In this document: positions 35,680 through 48,800 of the stretch, one piece after another
Layout of the letters: each line of letters opens with the position of its first letter
Numbering within the stretch: position 1 is the stretch's first letter
NCBI RefSeq assembly: GCF_901709675.1
Contig: NC_051101.1
Span: 1,730,501 to 1,794,500, forward strand
DNA length: 64,000 bases
Direction of reading: 5' to 3'
Origin: Syngnathus acus
Taxonomy: Eukaryota > Chordata > Actinopteri > Syngnathiformes > Syngnathidae
Position numbers and translations under genes: made by a program
The notes under the pieces: generated by a model
Databases searched by the model: none
The model's input: only the letters and a program-made list of their open reading frames with translations
Told to the model about the DNA's origin: nothing

Positions 35680-36480
35680 CCCTAATTTTCGGACTATAAG
35701 TCGCTCCAGAGTATAAGTCGCACCAGCCATAAAATGCCCAAAAATGGGAAAAAACATATATAAGTCGCTCCGGAGTATAAGTCGCATTTTGGGGGGCAAT
35801 TTATTCGACAAAATCCAACACCAAGAACAGACATGAACGAGCAACAACAGGCTAAACGATACGGTATGCTAACGTGACAAACACAAACGAGGAGCTGAGA
35901 ACGGGCCTGACGTAACATTCAGTTATTAAAAAAAAACTATTACATAAATAACACGTTTATAAAACCATCTGTGTCACTCCAATTCATTAAATCCATCGAT
36001 CGTCCTTTGTCAACAATGCCGTGTGCCGCGCCGCAGTTCAAATTATTCCACAGGCCCATACAACGATATCTAAACTATATTTTAAATAACTATCACATAA
36101 ACAACAATATTATCAAACCATTTGTGTCACTCCAAATCATTAAATCCATCGATCAAATTTCTCGTCCTTTATGTCATCCTGGTGACAGAGGACATGTCCA
36201 GAGGATATGGCGCTTTAAAGTGTTAATTATTGTATTTGATTTTTTCTCTCTATTTTTCATGTTTTGAATATGTTCAAGATAAAGATATCAAAGCATGTGA
36301 AGTGATCAACTATACTAAAAATAACATGTGAAGTGGTCAACTATACTTGTAAGTAAGTGATGTGTTAATGATCAAGTAAAAATTTGTGAAAAAAAACATA
36401 TATAAGTCGCTCCTGAGTATAAGTCGCCCCCCCCACCCAAACTATGAAAAAACCCGCGACTTATAGTCCGAAAATTACGG
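35680..36480 (+). mobile_element. 801-bp TIR element ('ATAAGTCGC' family), TA-flanked
   Basis: Left end CCCTAATTTTCGGACTATAA and right end complementary to CCGTAATTTTCGGACTATAA are flanked by TA at 35678-35679 and 36481-36482. Inside each end the ATAAGTCGC motif recurs several times (subterminal repeats). The interior has two copies of a unit with TCACTCCAA.TCATTAAATC. No open frame of transposase type exists, so it is non-autonomous. The same family occurs at 480-1041. TA duplication suggests a Tc1/mariner-class mobiliser, but the superfamily is not proven. Confidence 0.85.
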
Positions 36481-36699
36481 TAAGTGGGTCTCCAAACAAG
36501 AGGAACGATCACATGTGTCTAACCTTTAGGGCAATGTAGTATTGCTCCAAATGTTCGTTTAAATTCCTTAAGAGGTCCGTTTTCGTGTGTTGGCACGATC
36601 GCGAATTAGCATCTTACCGCTAACCTGTTAGCCTGCCCAGTACTTCTTGTTAACATGTTACACGCACACACGTATAATATTTATATTTTCAGTATTTAT

Positions 36700-37402
36700 T
36701 AGGGGTGTAACGATTCATCGATACACATCGATTAATCGATATAATGCTCTGCGATTTGTTGGCATCGATGCTAAACGTAAACATCGATCTATATCGCCCG
36801 TTTTTGACCTCGGACATTAGACGCGACTTTATTTTGAAATCCAGTTCATTGTTGCTTGCTTCCTCTTTCCGGGAGCAGTGCGCTGCGTGTTGTGTTGTGA
36901 GCAGAGCAGGCACGTGAAAGGGGAGCCGACAACTACGCGGCTCCTGGGCTGGTGCTATGGCTAGTGTCCAAGAAGACGAGGAAATTCGCTCCCCTTTGGG
37001 CTTGATTCATTTTCAAGAACTTATTTTTGTTTTGTAATTAAATAGTTCAGTAATGCACTTTAAAGTTAATGGTATTACAAAAAAAGAAAGAATATTCATT
37101 TTTCTTTACTTACTTATATGAGAAAAAATATAGGAATTTGATCAAGTTCAGTGTTAAAATAAGCACTTTGTATACTACAATACTCTTGTAATTTCCGAAA
37201 TAAAGAGTTTGCAGTACCTTGTTGATTTTGCGTATGAATTGTTATAAATCAGGATATTGTTCTATATCGATCGTAGAGCACTATATCGTGATGTATCGTG
37301 AATGAATCACAGCAGGCTTTAAGACATCGGCAAATATCGTATCGTGGTTCTTTGTATCGATATGATATCGTATCGTGACAAAACCCGCGATTTACACCCC
37401 TA
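36700..37402. mobile_element. hAT MITE with exact 8-bp target-site duplication
   Basis: Terminal repeats TAGGGGTGTAA and TTACACCCCTA bound 703 bp. The 8 bp GTATTTAT precedes (36692-36699) and follows (37403-37410) the element exactly, the hallmark of hAT insertion. The interior is rich in ATCGATA words in both orientations near the ends. No transposase remains. Confidence 0.9.
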
Positions 37403-37666
37403 GTATTTATACATTTTCTGTATATTATTTATGCTATTAATGTATTATTTACATGTTTGAAACAATTATTTAATGTTCTAATAATAAAATATGCACTTAA
37501 ATGGTTTCATATACATTTATTGACACTAAAAATGTACAGATAAAAAATTTTTTAAAAAAGAATTTAAAAAATGGGGACAGATGAGAGGGTGACCGTATTT
37601 CGCGGATTTCACTTATCACGGGTGGTTTTTGGAACCAATTGTCCGTGATAAACGAGGGATTACTGT

Positions 37667-39565
37667 ATTCTCTACAGGCGTGAAGTTGAGCCCACAGGAC
37701 AGTCATCTGTTGTGAGCAACCAACAGATGGTTCCCTTGTTGTCGCAGCATCGCCTTGTCAGAACACGAAGGGGGGAGAAAAAACACACAAGCATTTTAAT
37801 GCGGGATTTGGTTGGAGTGACATTTTTGCAATGTGTTTTTTTTCTCCCGTCCAGTGTTTTAGAATATCCGTCACGGCAAGTATTCCATATCCTCAGATGT
37901 GAATCAGGCATGTCAGTCAGATAGAAATCAGACAGCTGCTATTGGGATTAGTGTTGAGCGTAATATGACGTTAGTAAAATTGGCATGACAAAACCAAAGT
38001 ACATTAAAAGTATAGCGACAGCTCCAGGATACAAAAATAGAGAAATGATGCACAAGTGACCTTTCCAACAGTTTGATTGCCTTTTGTACTGTCCTGCAGT
38101 TGTTTACCAGCAATTTGGTACTAGAGAAAGAAAATCATGTTGAGGGAGTTGTTTTGGTTCAAAAGATCACCATGCCTGGCCAACTGGAAAGTATCATTGG
38201 TGTAAAGGAAGCCTGTCAAGTGGATGCAGAAGAGCTTTGTATGTCCGGAGGAGACAAGGTGCTTTATTTATCTTATTACTTACAAAGAAGTTTCATGTAT
38301 GTTGTACCAAAATGTATGCATATGAAGTACACGTAATATTTTAGTCCACTTTTTAGTCACCACCCTCACATTTCAGATTTCCCATTTTCCTTCACGCACC
38401 AGAGAGGCTGCTGAGCATTTTATTTTCCTGCTAACCAAAACCAAACCTCGGGAGCGCGCGCGCGCGCGCGCACGAAGGTCAGCTCGCCGCCTCGCTCCCG
38501 CGCGCGTTTTTTGATCTCTCATCCGTGAGATCAAAGGCGCTCTCGGGCTATTAGTCCGCGCGAGCCATTGATCACTCATCGATCCGAGCGAGACGCCGCT
38601 GCCGCCGCCGTGCACGCGCGCGTCAGCCCCTCCAAGCACGAGCGCGCTGCTATAGTGATAGCTTGGCCAAACTAAACTCCAGCGCGTTTTTTCCCCTCTC
38701 TTTTCCCTTTTTTTAGCCGCGGGACATGAAACAATGAGGCCCGAGCCGGTTTTAATAAAGCCCGCTTTCCCGCCTTTCAACTCGGGCGCGAGGCGGACAA
38801 GCCCCGGCAACGGAGAGCGATCGATAATTAATGACGATGAATAATTTAACCCTATCGATTGATACTTTCTTCTTCATCCTCTTACTACCCCAGTCTTTTT
38901 CCTTAGTTATTTAGTTTTTCAGCCCCCCTTTCCATTCCATACCATATGTCATACTAATACATCCTGCTATCTCTTGCCATGGGTGAAGAGTGCACTCTTC
39001 ACCTGCTCTTCCAAACTTGTGAGGGGTTCTCCTCCCTCCATCCAGCAAATAAACTCTGTTGGGGATGGGGGCGCATGCACCCTGCCCCCTCACCTTGGAC
39101 TTTTATTACTTGTCATTTGTACCAATTAGCATCAAATATATTGTGTTTAACATGCTAAATTGTGCTACACCAAAGAGCCACAGTGTCAACACTATAGCTG
39201 TAACCATCCACAGCAAAAAGTAGTCTCCCAGGAGATTTTAATGGATTTTTTTTTGTTGACAAGTGTCTGGCTTGTATGGCCTGGCAAAGGATATTTTGCG
39301 GCTCATTGAAATTTGTTCACTGACATGGGTGGATGTGGATTCCCGTCGGCCCTCGTGGAACGTTTACGTTAAGGCCTTTTCACTCTGCCATTATTTTTTG
39401 GGGTGCAACTTGGAAGTGCAACCGGGAAATAACTGGCTAATTAAACCTTGATTTATTATTGTGTTATTATTTGTGATTCTTAACAGAAAATCACCACATT
39501 GTGATGTTTTCGTTTTGGCTTAGAAATATATTGAACTTTTTTCCCCGAATGTTAAAATGTCCAAC
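37667..39565. other. Intergenic DNA, no coding exon recognised
   Basis: Mostly unremarkable apart from the CpG-rich patch at 38450-38830. Confidence 0.45.
38450..38830. promoter_or_regulatory. CpG-rich patch
   Basis: About 380 bp dense in CG dinucleotides, including a CGCG run at 38453-38473, clusters such as CCGCTGCCGCCGCCG, and a GATCTCTCATCCGTGAGATC hairpin (38512-38531). It stands out from AT-rich neighbours and ends near GATAATTAATGACGATGAAT. It could be a CpG-island promoter or enhancer; no exon with clear splice signals was identified. Minus-strand open frames across it look compositional. Confidence 0.4.
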
Positions 39566-39573
39566 ACCTAGAA

Positions 39574-40444
39574 CAGGGGTGGGCAAACTACGGCCCGCGG
39601 GCCACATCCGGCCCACGGGACCTTTTAATCCGGCCCGCCAACCCTGAATTAATTGTATTATTAAACTTTTTTTTTTTGTCATTTTGCCTGCAATGACTGC
39701 GTTTCCCCAGTAGATGGGGAACCGCTCGCCTGCGCATTTACTACCGGAAGCCGTGTCAGAAAGCTCGGTGCACACTCACAAGTGCGTGTACGTACGTACT
39801 CAGTAGTACGGACATGGCGCACTCGCGCTCTATTTGTATCAGTCCCGAATTTAGAGCGTGGGCTGTGACGACAGCATTCTTGTAATTCGCTCGCTGAGCT
39901 TTCAGATACAGTTTGACGCTAAAGCCACCCACAAACCTTCCCCTGGAATCCTTCCATTAAAATGAGTGGCCCGAAGAAAAGAAGTGAGTGCCGAATGTTA
40001 AGAGTGGCCAATTTGGCTCGACGTACGCGACGTGACGTTCAGCCACATCAACCCGTCACAGATCGAGGTAAACGGATCTCTCCTAAGAGTTTGATGTGAT
40101 CTCATAAGATAAACATTTTTCATTAATCTGACCTGCAGGCACTGAAGTGATGGAGACTGTTATTCATAATAATAGTGTCGTATTTTATGAGAATCACTGA
40201 TAGCAGTTTTTTAGTGATTTTTTTTTTTTTAATGCTGTTAATAAATGCATTTGTTTTCAAAAAACTTGTTTGGAATATCCATGCTTTACTACCTACTAAA
40301 GGCCAAAATCTTTTATGCAATGACCTTTACAGGTCGCTTATATTACTTCACACAAACACTACGTCCATCTGCTCCTGGTTCGGCCCTCCGGTCCAAATTT
40401 AGAACCCAGTTCGGCCCGCGAGTCAAAAAGTTTGCCCACCCCTG
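39574..40444. mobile_element. hAT (Charlie-like) element, internally deleted, with 8-bp duplication
   Basis: Termini CAGGGGTGGGCAAACTACGG and the complement of CAGGGGTGGGCAAACT bound 871 bp. The 8 bp ACCTAGAA lies immediately before (39566-39573) and after (40445-40452). Inside, an ATG at 39961 opens MSGPKKRS, which resembles the start of hAT transposases of this type, but the frame decays quickly. Most of the transposase is deleted, so the element could move only in trans. Confidence 0.92.
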
Positions 40445-40452
40445 ACCTAGAA

Positions 40453-43439
<2,987 letters not shown>

Positions 43440-43686
43440 GGGCCGGCGCCGATGTCCAACACGTTGCATCACGCTCGGCCTCAGGTGGGTGCGCAGGATC
43501 ACGTCCATCAACCGCTCCATCGCGATAGCAAAGATAACCTTGCCGCCTAGCGCATCAATACCAGCCACGTTTCGGAGCGGACGCCGCTCGCGTCCTTCGG
43601 CCAAATCAAATGTGCGCTCGGCTCGGTTCTCAACTTGCCGAGTGATGAATGATTTTCGTGTTTGTTTTGTCAGGTGTTGCAGAGGC
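43440..43686 (+). promoter_or_regulatory. CpG-rich sequence directly upstream of the ETS-gene start codon
   Basis: GC- and CpG-rich DNA from GGGCCGGCGCCGATG to the start codon. It may be promoter plus 5' UTR. Alternatively, splice acceptors TTTGTTTTGTCAG (ends 43673) and GTGTTGCAG (ends 43682) lie just before the ATG and would join a remote leader exon here. Both readings fit; no TATA box was seen. A 119-codon minus-strand frame overlaps it but has no recognisable family and is probably composition-driven. Confidence 0.4.
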
Positions 43687-43747
43687 ATGGACTGCAACTG
43701 CGTCAGCGATCTGCTGCTCCCTCCGGTACCCGCGCTTTGGACGCCAG
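43687..43747 (+). CDS. erfl3: ERF-like exon 1 (coding)
   Basis: 61 nt from ATG to CCAG, donor GTTGGG. It encodes 20 residues plus the first base of Gly21; the next exon supplies GG. ATG at 43687 is chosen because the peptide ([10 protein letters not shown]...LWTPG) runs straight into the conserved FAFPDW and phases match. Confidence 0.88.
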
Positions 43748-45761
43748 GTTGGGAACACCAAACACTCAAGTGAACGCGAATGCCACCAATCAGTTCCAGA
43801 CACTACGCAAAAAAAATGCCTTTGTGTTATAAAAACAGCAAAACAAACATTGGGTGCATGATGATTTCATGTTACTGTCTAATTCATTGCGATGCTCCTT
43901 CTGGTGGCCACCAGGAGGCAGTATAGTACAACGGTCATGAACATAATCATGAGTAAGGATAAAGAATCTATGCCTGTGAGTATTGTTCTAATCATGTTCA
44001 TGATTGGATGTCAAAATGCAACAGGTTAAATGAAATGTCGTGTGTGATTTATTCTGAAATGTCACAACTAAAACGTAATGTTTTTTTAATGTCAGAATTT
44101 CTCAATTTCTATTGGTTGTCGTGTCAGAAAATGCATTGCTTGACCACTTGTTGCCTGGCAGCTTCTATTATTGGGGAACAAACTTTTAGCATATCAAGTT
44201 GAGTTCCCCAAGTCAAGCTGTTTACCAACTCGGGGCTGAATCGCGCTGTCGATTAGCTTCTAACTTGTTTTGCGTTTAAAGAGCGACGGCGTGACATCGA
44301 TTATTGCAAGAGCACTCCATTCGATATACGACACACGATTAAATGTGCTGTATTTGTTTCCCGGGTCTGACTGGGTTTACCCCGACATAGCCTTGGCGGG
44401 GGTCCGCCCTCGGGTCAAGCTTCGCGATGACTTTGATTGTTCGCCGAGTACAAACACAACTCGATGTGTGTGATGTGCAAACGGGCAGCTTGAAGGATTG
44501 TGTGCGCGCACGCTGCAGCAGCATCAATCACATCCCTCGTCATCGCACACCTGAGCAATCCGTGCAGCCCACAGGGCACTAACGCTAGCGCGCTAATGTA
44601 GCTCAGGGCAGGCGCTGTTCTATTAAACACCTCATCCTTCACCTTCATCACTCATCCAGACGGCGATCTCCTTGTCCCCGCCGGCGATGGACGGAATTAA
44701 CAATGGGCCTTTTAAGTTCTCCACTCCGCCTCTGTGCAGGGTTCGCCTTCCCGGACTGGGCCTACAAGCCCGAATCAAGCCCGGGCTCACGGCAGATCCA
44801 GCTGTGGCACTTCATCCTGGAGCTGCTGCAGAAGGAGGAGTACCTGGGAGTGATCGCGTGGCAGGGCGACTACGGCGAGTTCGTCATCAAGGACCCCGAC
44901 GAGGTGGCCCGACTGTGGGGTATCAGGAAGTGTAAACCGCACATGAACTACGACAAACTCAGCCGAGCATTGAGGTATTTGCTCACCCACTGGCACCGAT
45001 GTTGCCACGACAAGTCAGATTCTGTCGACGTACGCTTGTATAACTTCCAAATGTATCAAACTGATCTCTAACAAAAAATTGTCAGCACTTCTGGGACGTT
45101 GGCGGTATCTCCAAATGCCAAATATTCCTTATGTAAGCTCAAGTTGACATGGAAATATAAAAGAAGTGTTCAAGTTTGGAACCTCCGCTCAGGGAATGTC
45201 AATAATCCTCAATTGCTGCTCTTTATCGGCGGTGGGCATCTTAATGGAAAGTTGACAGGAGCTGGCCGCCAAACAAAGTCAATTTTCCAGATGAAGTTTG
45301 TGGGACTTTCCAAACTTGTTTAATTTCAAGCACATCTTGGGGCACCCCCAAATGCGTTGCCCCCTCCCCATTCTTGCGCCTGTTTTTCTTGGCTGCTTCT
45401 TAATGGGGGTTGTCGCGGGAGGCTAATTGTTATGAATAGGCCGGGCCCACAATTAGCCTTCTTAATTAGCCTCACTTAATTGCTCAATTAAGCGCCAACG
45501 CGTCATTGCCACATCAAGCAAAACGCACAGAGGCGCGTTTGGGCGCCGATCCGTACGCGCTCCTCCAAGCGGGTTGATGTCCTGCCTAATGAGGTGTCTT
45601 AACGCTTACTTTCAAACAAAGCGAGGCCACATTTAGTCAACGAGCACCTGAAAGACTGAATTTGGGTTTTCTGCACCCCTGCCTGAGTGTTCCACTCTTT
45701 GGACAGAGCTAGGTGGCTGTAGCACGTGCACGCACGGACGCACGCGCATGCACACACAAGC

Positions 45762-45843
<82 letters not shown>

Positions 45844-48800
45844 CAGTGGTGGCACAGCGCTATTTGGAGTTTGTCAGCTACAAACAAAAACAAGGTCTGT
45901 TTTTAAACTCCGCACAGGAGGGCCTGAGTCAGGATTCAAACACTGACCCTCGGGACTGTGAGGCAGACGAGTGAACCACTCACCAACTGTACACCCCACA
46001 TTGTAGCCCATCGTGGGCTGCCCCAGCGTTGCTAAGCTGTGCTGTCCTTCATCCGCCTTTTTGCAGGTATTACTACAACAAGCGCATTTTGCACAAAACC
46101 AAAGGCAAGCGCTTCACGTACAAGTTCAACTTCAGCAAGGTGGTACTGGTCAACTACCCCATCCTGGACATGGCCAACTCGCCCTTCTTCCTGGCCCAGA
46201 ACCACTTCAACGGAGGCTCCGGCGCACCCGACTGCACTCCCGAGGTACGCCGACATTTCACACTCGGCCGGCTTTCGGCGTGGCCGATCAAATGTCATTT
46301 GCATGCCGTGTAATTAGCGTGAGAGAAGATTGGCAAAAGCAGACGTGCTGCTTTTTTTTCATTAAGAAATTGATTTCATTCCAACAAAAATCTATTGATG
46401 CCATGCGGTTTTGCCGTTGCAGCTAGCGGGTACCTGCTGCGCCTTTCCTGGATGGATGAAAATCATAAAAAAGCAGCCTTAAACCTGACGCTGCCACGCA
46501 TTTGTAAATGTTTTTTGATGTCCAACCTGATGGTTTACATTATGACAGATTTGACAAATTTCGAAAGGACATTCAACAACTACTATCACTACAACTCTAA
46601 TTTATTCCATTGCACCCCAAAACAATTATATCATCAGTCTACATGTGTCACCTCATTGTTTGTGTTCAAATATCCCTTGCTTAAAGGCTTAAAGACAAAA
46701 TCAATGCTAATTTTGTTAACCCGTCAGTGGCGTTTTGCTTTGAATGTTAGCATCAAGCTAACCGAATTTCCTTAGGCCAAATGATGTGGTTTGGTTACGT
46801 GCCTGTGTAATTCTCATTGGAAATGAACAGCTCAAAGCATCTTTTTGGAAGAATGAGATCCTGAGTCGCTTGTAGGATGAGGAGTCACCCAAGTAGCTTG
46901 TTTGGGCCACCGACGGAGGATCACAACTCTGGATGTGTGCTCGGTGTACGAGTACCCAAAAGTTTCCGTCTGATCTGAAAAAAAAGTACAGCGAGCGTGT
47001 CTTCGTCACTTGTCTGCGCCGTGCTTAAGGTCGCGAGGAGAAGGCTTTAGGTCGTCTTTAACCCCCCTCGGGCGCCCCCAAAGACGACATGATCCCCACC
47101 TCTCTCTCATCCCGCGTCTTCGGCGCGTCATCGATCTCAAATGAAAGCGGGGCCGCGTCAGATGGGATCAATGGCGCGCCTCCTTAATGCGCTTTGTTAA
47201 GCAAACGCGGATCTGGCGGCTCGGGGACTACGCTCTTGCCTTTCAAACTCGGGGTGACACAGGATATTGATCCGGGGAATAGGGGGACAAAAATCCCTCC
47301 TTTGTCCCGGCGGTTCCCCGGATTCATCTGTTCCATTTGTTTCAGCTCGTCTGCGGCGTCCCGAGCGAATGTCACGCCGTCAGATCTGGCTCGCCGGTCA
47401 TCCTAATCTTCCCGCTTTCCTCCTCATTTCTCCTTCGCAGCCTCAAACGCGTCCTCTCCTTCGCAGCCCCAAGCCCGTGACAGCCCTTGCATCTGCCGTC
47501 CTTGCCTCCGCTCCAACACTGTTTGCTTCACGTGTCTGCTATTTTTCTGTATCTTGCTGATTCTTAGAATGTTCCCTCCTGAAATGTTACCTTTTTCTCA
47601 CACTAGCAATACTTTATTCAGATTCATATAATATAAGATTTCCTCAGATGACAATATTAGTTTTCCTGGAAAAAAGTAACTTTTTTGTTTTGTTCACTTG
47701 TAAATAAAAAAGAAAGAAAGGTTTACGTTTTCTTATTTCATTTTGTATTTTTTTTGTCTTTGGCCATGTAGGCCATCCAGTCCCTGTTTCCTCGCCTGCC
47801 CGACTCGGGCCGAGCATCGTCCCTGTTTGATCGGGGCAGCGCAGCGCCGGGGCCCGAGGGAGACAAGCTGCGACTGGACACCTTTCCTTTCCTCGGTTCA
47901 GGTGAGAACGTGCGCGGCAAACTTGCAGACAGTAAGATGGCCGACAGGCGATGCAGGCAGGAGCGATTGAGCCACTGAGAGCATCCGTCCCAGTCGATTG
48001 ACTGCTTAATTTTGTTCGTCCTCAACGTCTCACGTAAAATTCATCACCTTACTACTGAAACAGGCTAAATGCTAAAAACAGCATTTTTTTTCTTCACATA
48101 ATGCCACCAAGTATTGACAACTTTACCAAATAATTTTACCGGTACGTTCAAACAACTTTGCATCACGTTTGAACGATATCGCTCGGTCGAAAAATTCCAC
48201 CTCCGTTTGGTAGCAATGCACTTTATGTTCTCAGTGGCTCAATTATTATTCAAGGAAATAAGAGAGATGGCAGCCTGAAGTCAAGACTGTTAAGTGAGAC
48301 CCACTTAGCCGCCGCCTTGGACATACTGTTGCCAAACAAGTGGAAGGAAGGTGAGACTACTCACGTGTCCGTGACCGACGCTGCTTAATGGCCTGCACAC
48401 ACACACACACACACGCACAAAATACAGAAAGCGAGGGAGGTAGTGTGTAAACAGATGCTCCCCACTCTTCCCCTCCCCTCCTCCTCTTCTTGGGCTTCAT
48501 CCTCCACAGTTTGTCCTGGGGTCTTATTTCCTTCTCCCTCCCATGTGTCCCCGCCGTGCTAATCCCTTCCCAGGCAGGAAGGCCCTAATTGAGGGTGCAG
48601 GCTTCAGTTTGTGGCCTGTGGGCGCCCATTACTGTGTTTTCATAAGCAAGCGAGAGAGGCCCGGCTGACTGATTCAATATTCATGTGTCTGCCAGCTACA
48701 CACGCACACACTTGGGCGCTGTCAAATTAGGCCCGCATAGTAAATAAGGTGGCAGGCTGGCGCACGGAGGGGAAGCAAAGGGGGGAACGCGGCAGCGAGT

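Larger units (their letters stand above)
34969..37665 (+). mobile_element. pogo/Tigger-like TIR element split by nested insertions
   Basis: Termini CAGTAATCCCTCGCTACATC (left) and the complement of CAGTAATCCCTCGTTTATC (right, ending 37665) are flanked by TA on both sides. Comparison with 16067-16380 shows the original element in three pieces: 34969-35076, 36509-36656 and 37590-37665. The first gap holds a triplicated unit, a SINE and an 801-bp TIR element; the second holds a hAT element and flanking AT-rich DNA. No transposase frame remains. Confidence 0.85.
44975..46066 (+). other. Intron 2 of the ERF-like gene
   Basis: 1092 bp. It carries a dense TAATT/AATTA block at 45421-45500, a CA array and an inverted SINE head fragment. 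Confidence 0.85.
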
